Assembly: GCA_025455885.1 (NCBI GenBank)
Contig: JALOLR010000002.1
Coordinates: 220,172-284,171 of the forward strand
Origin: Acidimicrobiales bacterium
GTDB lineage: Bacteria; Actinomycetota; Acidimicrobiia; Acidimicrobiales; Acidimicrobilacustridaceae
Reading direction: 5' to 3'
DNA length: 64,000 bases
The notes beneath the pieces were generated by a model. The model had not been told where the DNA came from. It saw only the letters and a list, made by a program, of their open reading frames with translations, and made no database searches. Shown piece after piece: positions 54,624 to 63,136 of the stretch. A program made the translations under genes and the position numbers. Within the stretch, counting starts at the first letter, position 1. Each line of letters begins with the position of its first letter.

Positions 54624-55184
54624 GCACTCGACCCGGACCCAGCGCTCGACCTCGACGGTGGCCGCCGCCACCTCGGCCTGGCGGGGGTAGCCGTCGATGG
54701 TGGCCCGGGCCGACGCCGCATCGGGCGCCGCCTGGGTCTCGTCGGCGACGAAGTTCGCGAAGTCGCTCAGGTCGGCGAGCGGGCCCCGCAGCGACTCGGG
54801 CCCGGCGGCCGCGGCCTGGTCGTAGAGGGCGGCGTTCAGGCGGGCGTCCACCACGACGCGCTGGCGCTCGTCGGGCCAGCTGTCCAGGTCCCGCGGCAGG
54901 AGGTCGGCGACCGGCAGCGCCCGCCGCAACGCGTCGCAGCTCGCCGCCGAGGGCGGCGCACCCGGTTCGGTGGACGGTGGGGGCAGCACCGAGGGCGACG
55001 GAGGCCCGGGCACCGAGGACCCGGTGGTCGCCGGCGCCTCCTCCCCGGGCGAGCCGGCGAGGGTCGTCCCCGTCCCGGCACCCGTGGTCGGCACCGCCGA
55101 GTCGGTCCCGTCGCCGTCCGAGCACCCCGACGCCACCGTCAGGGCCACGACGACGACGAGCGCGGGGAGCAGGGATCGACGCAT
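54618..55184 (-). CDS. Putative lipoprotein of unknown function
   Basis: A 188-residue exported lipoprotein: short basic start, hydrophobic segment and lipobox TVASGC (Cys21). A low-complexity Thr/Gly/Pro/Ser linker (22-80) leads to a 108-residue helical domain with two Cys (SCDALRR near 83 and the C-terminal ECP). No family recognised. ATG at 55184 is supported by TACAGT (reverse strand, 55192-55197) 7 nt upstream. Its stop lies in the 8-bp tandem repeat. Confidence 0.75.
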   Translation of the reverse strand: MRRSLLPALVVVVALTVASGCSDGDGTDSAVPTTGAGTGTTLAGSPGEEAPATTGSSVPGPPSPSVLPPPSTEPGAPPSAASCDALRRALPVADLLPRDLDSWPDERQRVVVDARLNAALYDQAAAAGPESLRGPLADLSDFANFVADETQAAPDAASARATIDGYPRQAEVAAATVEVERWVRVECP

Positions 55185-55274
55185 CCCTCCGACTGTAGGC
55201 ACGCCGGGCCCGACCCCCTCCGCCACCCGGGCGGGGTCGGGGGCCCTCGCGGTCACGCCACTACCGTGCCCCGG
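55185..55274. promoter_or_regulatory. Divergent promoter region lipoprotein/xseA
   Basis: Reverse TACAGT (55192-55197), 7 nt from the lipoprotein ATG; forward TACCGT (55262-55267), 7 nt from the xseA ATG. Nothing else is recognised in between. Confidence 0.5.
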
Positions 55275-56678
55275 ATGCCCGAGCGCACCTTCACCGTGGT
55301 GGAACTGGCCGCCGCCGTCGCCGAGGTCGTGGAGGGCCGGTTCGGCAGCGGCCTGTGGGTCGAGGGCGAGGTGGCCTCGATGAGCCGGAGCCGCCAAGGG
55401 CACGTCTACTTCGACCTCGTCGACCGTCCCCCGGAGGGCGGTGCTCCCGTCGCGGCCATCCCCACCGTGCTGTGGTCCTCGGCGCGCGAGCGCGTCAATG
55501 CGCTGCTGCGCCGCCACGACAGCATCCGCATCGTCGACGGGGTACGGATCCGGATCGGAGGGCGCATCGAGTTCTACCCACCCAAGGGCCGGCTGCAGCT
55601 CCAGATGCAGCAGATAGATCCCACGTACACCCTGGGCCTGTTGGCCGGCGAGCGCGATCGTGTCGTGCGGCTCCTCGAGGCGGAAGGGCTGCTGCACCGC
55701 AACAGGGGCCTCGTCCTCGGGCTGTCACCGCGGCGCGTGGGACTCGTGACGGCGGCACGTAGCGCGGCGGAGGCCGACGTGCTGCAGACCCTCCGCGACA
55801 GCGGGCTGGCCTGGGAGGTCGTCCACGTCGACACCCGGGTGCAGGGCGTCGGCGCCGAACGCGAGGTCGCAGCGGCGCTGCACACCGTGGTGCGCCACGA
55901 CGTGGACGTGGTGGCCCTCGTCCGCGGCGGTGGAGCCCGCACCGACCTCGCCGTCTTCGACCACGAGCTCGTCGCGCGCACCATCGCCGGCCTGCCCGTC
56001 CCGGTGATCACCGGCATCGGCCACGAGACCGACCAGAGCGTCGCCGACCTCGTCGCCCACCGCAGCGAGCGCACGCCCACCGCCTGCGCGCACGCGCTGG
56101 TCGAACACGTCAGGTCCGGAGCGGCCCGCGCCGAGCAGGCCTGGACCGGCATCGCCAGGCTCGCCACCGCGACCCTCGATCGGGCGGACGCCGACGCCGA
56201 CGGGCGCGCCCGACGCGCCGCCCGGGCCGGGCGCGCCCGGATCGACCTCGCCGAGCACCGCCTCGCCGACGACCAGCGCCGCCTGCGCCGGCGCGCCGCC
56301 GACGCGACCTCCTCCGGTGCCGCCCGCCTCGAGCGCCGCGCCGGGCGAGTCGCCGCGGCCTCACGAGCCCACCTCCGTGTGCACGACCAGCGGATGGCCC
56401 GGGCCGTCACCGACCTCCGGGCCGGCGGCGCCCGCGCGCTGCTCGGTGCGGAGCACCGGGTCGAGCTGCAGGCCGCACGGGCCGCCGCCCTCGACCCGGG
56501 TCGGGCCCTCGCCCGGGGATGGACGATCACCCGGACCGTGACCGGCGCCGTGGTCCGTGGCACCATCGACGTCTCGCCCGGGGATCGCATCGTCACGACG
56601 GTCCGCGACGGCACCATCACCTCGGTCGTCGAGGCCGGCCCGGAACCACGAACGGAGAGCGACGCCGATGCCCGCTGA
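55275..56678 (+). CDS. xseA: Exodeoxyribonuclease VII large subunit
   Basis: Degrades single-stranded DNA from both ends together with XseB. The 467-residue protein has an N-terminal OB-fold (TFTVVELAAAVAEVVEG... with SGLWVEGEVASMSRS), the catalytic domain (PRRVGLVTAARSAAEADVL, ALVRGGGARTDLAVFD, PVITGIGHETDQS) and a long, strikingly Ala/Arg-rich coiled coil (300-420). ATG at 55275 with TACCGT 7 nt upstream. Overlaps xseB by 11 nt. Confidence 0.95.
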   Translation: MPERTFTVVELAAAVAEVVEGRFGSGLWVEGEVASMSRSRQGHVYFDLVDRPPEGGAPVAAIPTVLWSSARERVNALLRRHDSIRIVDGVRIRIGGRIEFYPPKGRLQLQMQQIDPTYTLGLLAGERDRVVRLLEAEGLLHRNRGLVLGLSPRRVGLVTAARSAAEADVLQTLRDSGLAWEVVHVDTRVQGVGAEREVAAALHTVVRHDVDVVALVRGGGARTDLAVFDHELVARTIAGLPVPVITGIGHETDQSVADLVAHRSERTPTACAHALVEHVRSGAARAEQAWTGIARLATATLDRADADADGRARRAARAGRARIDLAEHRLADDQRRLRRRAADATSSGAARLERRAGRVAAASRAHLRVHDQRMARAVTDLRAGGARALLGAEHRVELQAARAAALDPGRALARGWTITRTVTGAVVRGTIDVSPGDRIVTTVRDGTITSVVEAGPEPRTESDADAR

Positions 56679-56973
56679 GGCCACCGCCGACGGGGACCAC
56701 GACGACCTCGCGTACGCCGACGCGGTCGCGGAGCTCGAGGAGATCCTCACCGAGCTCGACCGCGACGACGTCGACGTCGACCGGCTCGCCGAGCAGGTGC
56801 AACGGGCGGCGTCGCTGATCACCCTGTGCCGCAGCCGCCTCCAGGCCGCCCGCGTCGAGGTGACCCGCATCGTGGCCGACCTCGACACCCTCGACACCGG
56901 CGACACCCCCGACGGCCCTGTGCCCTCCGCCGTCGACGCCGCCTCGCCCGACGGCCCAGGGGCCACCCCGTGA
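56668..56973 (+). CDS. xseB: Exodeoxyribonuclease VII small subunit
   Basis: A 101-residue partner of XseA: two helices with YADAVAELEEILTELDRDDVDVDRLAEQV, then ASLITLCRSRL. Its last 35 residues are a Thr/Asp/Pro-rich tail beyond the usual length of about 80. The ATG lies inside the end of xseA and its TGA overlaps the GTG of the prenyl synthase, making a tightly coupled three-gene operon. Confidence 0.93.
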   Translation: MPAEATADGDHDDLAYADAVAELEEILTELDRDDVDVDRLAEQVQRAASLITLCRSRLQAARVEVTRIVADLDTLDTGDTPDGPVPSAVDAASPDGPGATP

Positions 56974-58043
56974 GCGCCGAGCGGCCGACGTCGGCCGTCG
57001 CCCCCCCGGCCCTGCTCGCCGTGGCCGGACCGGTCGAGGACCGCCTGCGGGAGATCCTCGCCGAGGAGACGGCCCGGTGGCTCGACGTCGACGGCGACCT
57101 CGCCGCCCCGCTCGACGTGCTCACCCGGTTCGTCCTGAACGGCGGCAAACGCCTGCGCCCGGCGTTCTGCCACTGGGCGTTCGTCGGCGCGGGCGGTGAC
57201 CCCGACGACCCGCTGGTGGTCGACGCCGGTGCCGCGTTCGAACTCCTCCACGCGTTCGCCCTCGTGCACGACGACGTGATGGACGGGTCCCACACGCGAC
57301 GGGGCGAGCAGACCGTCCACCTCGAGTTCGAGGACCTGCACGGGCGGAGCGACTGGCGGGGCGAGCCGCGTCGCTTCGGCGAGGGGGTGGCGATCCTCGT
57401 CGGCGACCTGGCCGACGTGTACGCCGACCGGCTCATGGGAGCGACCCCGCCCCCCACCTTCGCGGTGTGGAGCGAGCTCAAGATCGAGCTCAACGTCGGG
57501 CAGTACCTCGACGTCCTCGGCACCGCCCGGCCCGGCACCGACCTCGCCACCGCCCACCGGATCGCCCGCTACAAGTCCGGCAAGTACACGATCGAGCGCC
57601 CGTTGCACGTCGGGGCGGCGCTGGCCGGTCGGTTCGACGAGCTCGAAACGGCGCTGTCGGCGTACGGCGCGCCCCTCGGTGAGGCCTTCCAGCTTCGCGA
57701 CGACATCCTCGGGGTGTTCGGCGACGCCGCCCGCACCGGCAAGCCCGTGGGCGACGACCTGCGCGAGGGCAAGCCCACCCCGCTGCTGGCCACCGCGTTG
57801 CAGTGGGCGAGCGGGCCCGACGCCGCCCTGCTCGAACGCGTGGGTGCCGCCGACCTCGACGACGACGAGGTGCGGGCGCTGCAACAGGTGCTGGTCGACT
57901 CCGGCGCCAAGGCGCACATCGAGGCCACCATCGGCGACCTCACCGACGTGGCGCTGCACACCCTCGAGCGCTCGCCGCTCCGGCCCGAGGCCGTCGACGC
58001 CCTCACCGACCTCGCCCACTACGTCGCCGCCCGCGACCTCTGA
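56970..58043 (+). CDS. Polyprenyl diphosphate synthase
   Basis: A 357-residue trans-prenyltransferase (GGPP/farnesyl-type) with the first Asp-rich motif DDVMD (101-105), the GGKRLRP substrate site (58-64) and the second motif DDILGVFGD. Condenses isopentenyl diphosphate with allylic diphosphates to make precursors of menaquinone, carotenoids or polyprenyl carriers; chain length cannot be read safely. GTG start overlapping the xseB stop. The xseA-xseB-prenyl synthase order resembles that of enterobacteria and others. Confidence 0.93.
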   Translation: MSAERPTSAVAPPALLAVAGPVEDRLREILAEETARWLDVDGDLAAPLDVLTRFVLNGGKRLRPAFCHWAFVGAGGDPDDPLVVDAGAAFELLHAFALVHDDVMDGSHTRRGEQTVHLEFEDLHGRSDWRGEPRRFGEGVAILVGDLADVYADRLMGATPPPTFAVWSELKIELNVGQYLDVLGTARPGTDLATAHRIARYKSGKYTIERPLHVGAALAGRFDELETALSAYGAPLGEAFQLRDDILGVFGDAARTGKPVGDDLREGKPTPLLATALQWASGPDAALLERVGAADLDDDEVRALQQVLVDSGAKAHIEATIGDLTDVALHTLERSPLRPEAVDALTDLAHYVAARDL

Positions 58044-58070
58044 GCCGCGCCCGTCTCGAGTCCGAGCCCG

Positions 58071-58721
58071 TCAGCGCAGCGTTCGGAGCGCCTCCTCGAG
58101 GGGCAGGTCGAGGACGCCGATGTCGGCGGCGACGGCGGCCAACCAGTCGGGACGCACCCGGGCGCTGACGACGATGGGCGCCGGAACCTCACTGTCCTCC
58201 ACCGCGAAGCGCACGAAGTCGAGCGCGTAGTCGGGAGGGCGCACGTCACGCGAGAGCTCGAGCAGCGCATAGGGGTCGGGGGTGACGTCGGGGTCGGGGT
58301 CGAGGAGGGTCACGTAGGGCGACGGGGGTTGGTGACCACCCCCGGCCAGGCCCGGGCCGTCGGCCAGGATCGCCCCGTGCACGAGCCGGGGACGCCCACC
58401 GGCCACGAGGAGCGCGATCCAGGCCCCGAGGCCCCGTCCGACGACCGTGACCGGGCCGTGGCGCTGGAGCACGGCGTCCACGTCGTAGGTGAGCCCCTCG
58501 GGCGTGTACCCGCCACCCCTGGGGACGCCCGACTCGCCGTGCCCGGTGAAGTCGAGCCCGAGCACCGGCCCGGGCCACGCCGCCGTCCAGGCCGGTCGCG
58601 TCGCGGGGGTGCGTTCACCGAGACCGTGCAGCAACAGCAGCGGCCGCCCGTCGCCGGGGGCGAGGGTGTGCAGCGCCAGGTGGAGGCGCCCCGACGGCAA
58701 CCGCTCGGTGGTGCGGCTCAC
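58071..58721 (-). CDS. Alpha/beta-hydrolase-fold protein lacking the nucleophile
   Basis: A 216-residue alpha/beta-hydrolase fold with LLLLHGLGE as the oxyanion-hole loop and DFTGHGESG in the next block. The nucleophile elbow, expected G-x-S-x-G, reads GRGLG with a GGC glycine codon in place of Ser, so hydrolysis is unlikely. It starts at a GTG (58721) that overlaps the TGA of the second hydrolase, so a paired function with that intact enzyme is possible. Function unknown. Confidence 0.78.
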   Translation of the reverse strand: MSRTTERLPSGRLHLALHTLAPGDGRPLLLLHGLGERTPATRPAWTAAWPGPVLGLDFTGHGESGVPRGGGYTPEGLTYDVDAVLQRHGPVTVVGRGLGAWIALLVAGGRPRLVHGAILADGPGLAGGGHQPPSPYVTLLDPDPDVTPDPYALLELSRDVRPPDYALDFVRFAVEDSEVPAPIVVSARVRPDWLAAVAADIGVLDLPLEEALRTLR

Positions 58722-59644
58722 CGGTGGGGCTCCAGGAACTCGAGGACGAGGTCGGCCATCGCCCGGGGCTGCTCGATGTGGAGGAAGTGGCCGATGTCGT
58801 CGCAGAACTCGAGGCGCCCACCGGGCGGCAGGTAGGGCTCGACGTCGGCGCGACGGCTGTTCCAGCCCATCGGGTCGTCGGCCACCCCCGAGAGGACCCC
58901 GAGGAACGGCATCGGCAGGGCGGCCAGGTGGTCCATCGACCACTGGGGCCGCCAGGGTCCGAACCCGCCGAGGTGCAGCACCGGATCGATCTTCCAGCGC
59001 CAGCCGTCGTCGTCACGACGGGCACCGACGGTGACGAGGTACTCGAGCCACGCACGGCTCAGGCGGGGGTTCATCGGGGCCCGGCGGCCGGCCAGCCCCT
59101 CGATGGTGTCGGGGCGGCGACGGAGCTCGTTGCGTCGCACCCGGCGGTCGAGCGACGCCTCGAGGTCGGCCCGGCGCATGCGGCGCCGCTCGCGATCGCT
59201 GATGTCCGGCGCGGAGTGCTGCGAGGGCAGTCCGTCGAGGTTGACGAAGGCACGGGCCAGCCCGGGGCGGGCGTCGAGCAGGTCGAGCATCTGTCCGCCG
59301 CCCTTCGAGTGGCCGACCACACAGATCGGGGCGTCGGTGAGCTCGGCGAGCACCGCGTAGTGGTCGCGCACGTCGGCGGCCCAGCTGTAGAGGTGGGCGT
59401 GCTCGGAGTCACCGTGCCCCCGGGCGTCCCACGCCACGACCCGCCAGCCGGCGTCGGCCAGCAGCGGCGCGAACACGTCGAACGTCCGGGAGAAGTCGAA
59501 CCCTCCGTGGACCAGGGCGAGGAGGGGATCGCCGGGGTCGCCCCACTCGTTCAGCGCCAGGTCGAGGCCGCTCCCGTGCAGCCGACGGGTGCGATCCGGG
59601 GCCCGGGCGCCGGGCACGCTCCTCGTCTCCTCGGTGTGGGCCAC
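58718..59644 (-). CDS. Alpha/beta-fold hydrolase
   Basis: A 308-residue alpha/beta hydrolase. Oxyanion segment VHGGFDFSRTFD, nucleophile elbow GHSKGG and C-terminal catalytic His in DDIGHFLHIEQ are in order, so the triad is complete. Likely an esterase, epoxide hydrolase or similar with unknown substrate. The GTG at 59644 is chosen over a frame open to 59800 because TACGAT (reverse strand, 59651-59656) lies 6 nt upstream and the longer form would overlap prfC. Translationally coupled to the nucleophile-less paralog. Confidence 0.86.
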   Translation of the reverse strand: MAHTEETRSVPGARAPDRTRRLHGSGLDLALNEWGDPGDPLLALVHGGFDFSRTFDVFAPLLADAGWRVVAWDARGHGDSEHAHLYSWAADVRDHYAVLAELTDAPICVVGHSKGGGQMLDLLDARPGLARAFVNLDGLPSQHSAPDISDRERRRMRRADLEASLDRRVRRNELRRRPDTIEGLAGRRAPMNPRLSRAWLEYLVTVGARRDDDGWRWKIDPVLHLGGFGPWRPQWSMDHLAALPMPFLGVLSGVADDPMGWNSRRADVEPYLPPGGRLEFCDDIGHFLHIEQPRAMADLVLEFLEPHR

Positions 59645-59717
59645 TCGACGATCGTAGGGGTGCGCCGGGCCGCCGCCGGGCGAGGCGGACGGGAGCGGCC
59701 GGTAGCCTCGGACGGCC
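59645..59717. promoter_or_regulatory. Divergent promoter region hydrolase/prfC
   Basis: Reverse TACGAT (59651-59656) is 6 nt from the hydrolase GTG; forward TAGCCT (59703-59708) is 9 nt from the prfC ATG. No ribosome sites. Confidence 0.5.
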
Positions 59718-61304
59718 ATGCCCTCCCCCGCCGCCGAGGCCGCCCGGCGCCGCACGTTCGCCATCATCAGCCATCCCGATGCCGGCAAGACGACGCTCAC
59801 CGAGAAGTTCCTGCTCTACGGCGGCGCGCTCACCGCCGAGGCGGGGGCGGTCAAGGCGCGCTCCGGACGCCGGTCGGCGACGTCGGACTGGATGGCCCTC
59901 GAACAGCAGCGCGGCATCTCGATCACGTCGACGGTCCTGCAGTTCCCGTACCGCGACTGCGTCGTCAACCTGCTCGACACGCCCGGCCACCGGGACTTCT
60001 CCGAGGACACCTACCGGGTCCTCGCCGCCGCCGACGCCGCGGTGATGGTGCTCGACGCCGCCAAGGGGATCGAGCCCCAGACCCTCAAGCTCTTCGACGT
60101 CTGCCGCCAGCGCGAGATGCCCCTGCTCACCTTCGTCAACAAGTGGGACCGGCCCGGACGTGACGCGCTCGAGCTCATCGACGAGATCGAGGACCAGATC
60201 GGCCTGGTCGTCACGCCGGTCACCTGGCCGGTCGGCATCGCCGGTGACTTCCGCGGGGTGGTCGACCGTCGCGACGGGCTCTTCACCCGGTTCACCCGCG
60301 TGGCCCGGGGCGCCACCGAGGCTCCGGAGGAGGTCGTGTCACCGGACCGCGCCGCGGCCGACGAGGGTGCCGCCTGGGACGCCGCCCAGGACGAGCTCGC
60401 GCTGCTCGACGAGGTCGGCGCCGACGTCGACGTCGAGCTGTTCGAGGGTGCGCAGTCCACGCCGGCGTTCTTCGGCTCGGCGCTCACGAACTTCGGGGTC
60501 CGCAAGCTGCTCGACGCCGTGATCGACCTCGTCCCCGCCCCCGGCCCCCGGCCCGACGCGGCCGGCGAGCCCCGCCCCCACGACCCCCCCATCTCGGGTT
60601 TCGTGTTCAAGGTGGCGGCCAACATGGATCCCTCCCACCGGGACCGCATCGCCTTCCTGCGCGTCTGCTCGGGCCGCTTCGAGCGCGGCATGGTCCTGAC
60701 CCACGACACCACCGGGAAGCCGTTCACCACGAAGTACGCGCACCAGGTGTTCGGGTCCGAGCGCGAGACCATCGACGAGGCCTTCCCCGGCGACGTGATC
60801 GGCCTCGTGAACGCCACCGACGTCCGGGTGGGCGACACCCTGTGGCTCGACGAGCCGGTCACCTTCCCGGTCATCCCGAGCTTCGCGCCCGAGCACTTCA
60901 GCGTGGCCCGGGTCCGCGACACCGCCCGGTTCAAGCAGTTCCGCCGGGGCATCGCCCAGCTCGACGAGGAAGGCGTGGTGCAGGTGCTGCGCGACGCCGA
61001 CCAGGGCGACCAGGCGCCGGTGCTCGCCGCCGTCGGTCCGATGCAGTTCGACGTCGCCACCTACCGCCTCGAGAACGAGTTCGGCGCCCCGGTGGAGCTG
61101 TCGCCCACCAGCTACCGCATCGCCCGGCGGACCGACGGGCCGAGCGCCGAGGCCCTCCGGGGCATGAGGGGTGTCCGGGTCCTGGGTCGGGCCGACGGTA
61201 CGCTCATGGCGCTGTTCGAGAGCCAGTTCTGGCTCGAGCGCCTCGAGCACGACAACCCCGAGCTGGTGCTCGAACGCCTCGTCGCCGAGGGCAGCGCCGG
61301 CTGA
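59718..61304 (+). CDS. prfC: Peptide chain release factor 3
   Basis: GTPase that recycles RF1/RF2 from the ribosome after peptide release. The 528-residue protein has G1 SHPDAGKTT (18-26), the switch segment RGISITSTV, G3 DTPGHRDFSEDTYR and G4 NKWDRPGRD, then EF-G-like domains II and III. Length agrees with E. coli RF3 (529). ATG at 59718 with TAGCCT 9 nt upstream. Followed after 18 nt by a secreted beta-propeller gene. Confidence 0.95.
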   Translation: MPSPAAEAARRRTFAIISHPDAGKTTLTEKFLLYGGALTAEAGAVKARSGRRSATSDWMALEQQRGISITSTVLQFPYRDCVVNLLDTPGHRDFSEDTYRVLAAADAAVMVLDAAKGIEPQTLKLFDVCRQREMPLLTFVNKWDRPGRDALELIDEIEDQIGLVVTPVTWPVGIAGDFRGVVDRRDGLFTRFTRVARGATEAPEEVVSPDRAAADEGAAWDAAQDELALLDEVGADVDVELFEGAQSTPAFFGSALTNFGVRKLLDAVIDLVPAPGPRPDAAGEPRPHDPPISGFVFKVAANMDPSHRDRIAFLRVCSGRFERGMVLTHDTTGKPFTTKYAHQVFGSERETIDEAFPGDVIGLVNATDVRVGDTLWLDEPVTFPVIPSFAPEHFSVARVRDTARFKQFRRGIAQLDEEGVVQVLRDADQGDQAPVLAAVGPMQFDVATYRLENEFGAPVELSPTSYRIARRTDGPSAEALRGMRGVRVLGRADGTLMALFESQFWLERLEHDNPELVLERLVAEGSAG

Positions 61305-61322
61305 GACGCCCCCGAGGTACGT

Positions 61323-62972
61323 GTGTCCGATCCGAACCGGCCCTACCCCCCGGTGGGAGCGCACGGCGGTCCGCCGCGGCCCTCCCGGCCGCCGTGGCTG
61401 GCGCCGATGGCGGTGCTGGTGGCGATCGTGGCGCTGTGGGGCGGCTTCGCGCTGGTGTCCGCCGACGGCGGCGGACCGGACACCGCCGGGCCCGACGAGC
61501 CGGCCGGCTCGGACGACACCCGGCCCGCCGAGGAGGTGGCCGCCGACACCACCGAAGCGCCCCTGCCCCCGTTCGACGGGTGGGTGGACCCCGCGAGCAG
61601 CGGGCGCATGTGGAGCGAGGAGGTCCCCGGCATCCTGACCTTCCGGGGCAATCCGACCCGCTCCTACTACGGCGAGGGTCCCGTCCCCACCGCCCCCCAG
61701 GTGCTGTGGACCTACCCCCAGGGCACGATGTGCGGCAACTCGACCGACGGGAGCGGAACGCAGACCTGGTGCGGGACGGGCTGGACCGGCCAGCCCAACG
61801 TCCACGAGCAGGACGGACGCACGGTGGTGTCCTTCGGCGCCTACGACTACGGGGTGCACTGGGTCGACGCCGAGACCGGGACCGACCTACGGCCGGCGTT
61901 CGAGACCGGCGACATCATCAAGGGCACCGTCACCACCGATCCCGACGGCTACCCGCTCACCTACTCGGGGTCACGGGACAACTACTACCGGATCCTCGCC
62001 ACCGACCGGCCGGGCGAGGCGGTCGAGCTGTGGAGGCTCGGCGCCACGGATTTCGGTGTGCAGAAGGTGTGGAACGACGACTGGGACGGGTCCGGCCTGG
62101 TGATCGACGACTACCTCTTCGAGGGCGGCGAGAACAGCTGGTTCTACATCGTGAAACTCAACCGGGCCTACGGCCCCGACGGGCTCGTGACCGTGAACCC
62201 CGAGGTCGTGTTCCGCACCCCGAGCTGGGACGCCGAGCTCGAGGCCGTCATCAGCGACCGCCAGTTCAGCATCGAGAACTCGGTGGCCGTCTCGGGCAAC
62301 ACCGTCTACTTCGCGAACTCCGCCGGCCTCGTGCAGGGCTGGGACATCACCGGGCTGAAGGAGGGGGTCGAGCCCACCCGGGTGTTCCGATTCTGGACGG
62401 GCGACGACACCGACGCCTCCATCGTGATCGACCCCGAGGGCTACCTCTACGTGGGCTCGGAGTACGAGCGGCGCAACACCCGCTCCACCGAGGTCGGCCA
62501 GATCATGAAGCTCGACCCCCGCAACCCCGAGAACCCGCTCGTGTGGTCGGTGAAGGACCAGGCCCCGGGCAAGCAGGGCGTGTGGGGCACACCGGCGCTC
62601 GCGAACGGAGTGGTCTACGCCGACACGAACGCCGGGCGGGTGCTCGGCATCGACCAACAGACCGGGGAGGTGCTGTGGGAGAAGGACCTCGGCTCCCAGA
62701 CCTGGCAGTCCCCGGTCGTGGTCGACGACCGGCTCCTCATCGGCGACTGCCAGGGCGTGCTGCGGGCCTACGACGTGTCCGACCCGAGGGTCGACCCGCC
62801 GGAGGTGTGGGCGGTGCAGCTCGAGGGGTGCATCGAGTCCACACCCGCGGTGTGGAAGGGCCGGATCTACGTGGGCACCCGGGGCGGGAAGATGTACGCC
62901 CTCGGCGACCCACCGGCGACCGCTACCCCGGCGTTGCCGGACAGCGCCGAGGGGGCGACGACGCCGAGGTGA
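61323..62972 (+). CDS. Membrane-anchored PQQ-type beta-propeller protein
   Basis: A 549-residue protein with a Pro-rich N-terminus, one membrane segment (about 26-46), an acidic Asp/Glu/Pro linker and an extracytoplasmic beta-propeller of PQQ-like repeats (for example VYADTNAGRVLGIDQQTGEVLW and IYVGTRGGKMYAL). The PQQ cofactor ligands of quinoprotein dehydrogenases are not evident, so a scaffold or binding role is more likely than catalysis. Two Cys pairs (MCGNS...WCGTG, and DCQG with GCIES) may form disulfides. GTG start at 61323. Confidence 0.8.
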   Translation: MSDPNRPYPPVGAHGGPPRPSRPPWLAPMAVLVAIVALWGGFALVSADGGGPDTAGPDEPAGSDDTRPAEEVAADTTEAPLPPFDGWVDPASSGRMWSEEVPGILTFRGNPTRSYYGEGPVPTAPQVLWTYPQGTMCGNSTDGSGTQTWCGTGWTGQPNVHEQDGRTVVSFGAYDYGVHWVDAETGTDLRPAFETGDIIKGTVTTDPDGYPLTYSGSRDNYYRILATDRPGEAVELWRLGATDFGVQKVWNDDWDGSGLVIDDYLFEGGENSWFYIVKLNRAYGPDGLVTVNPEVVFRTPSWDAELEAVISDRQFSIENSVAVSGNTVYFANSAGLVQGWDITGLKEGVEPTRVFRFWTGDDTDASIVIDPEGYLYVGSEYERRNTRSTEVGQIMKLDPRNPENPLVWSVKDQAPGKQGVWGTPALANGVVYADTNAGRVLGIDQQTGEVLWEKDLGSQTWQSPVVVDDRLLIGDCQGVLRAYDVSDPRVDPPEVWAVQLEGCIESTPAVWKGRIYVGTRGGKMYALGDPPATATPALPDSAEGATTPR

Positions 62973-63029
62973 GCCCGTCGGCCCGTGGGTCCGACGCCGG
63001 GCCGGGTCGTCGTCCGCGGGGGCCGAGGT

Positions 63030-63059
63030 TTGACACTCGAGGCGCCTGACGACTGGAAT
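63030..63059 (+). promoter_or_regulatory. Promoter candidate for hppA
   Basis: -35 TTGACA (63030-63035), an exact consensus, 18-nt spacer and -10 TGGAAT (63054-63059). Transcripts from here would have a leader of about 70 nt; AGAAGGG upstream of the ATG serves as ribosome site. The only full TTGACA promoter noted in the window. Confidence 0.6.
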
Positions 63060-63136
63060 CTCGGCGCTCGCCGCAGGGGGATGCGCGCGTGCGTCGCCGC
63101 GCCGGGAGTCCGGCACAACCAGAAGGGCACCACCAG

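Noticed and set aside
61323..62972. PQQ-dependent alcohol dehydrogenase
   Set aside because: Membrane anchor and propeller repeats are present, but PQQ and Ca ligands were not recognised and no PQQ synthesis genes are near.
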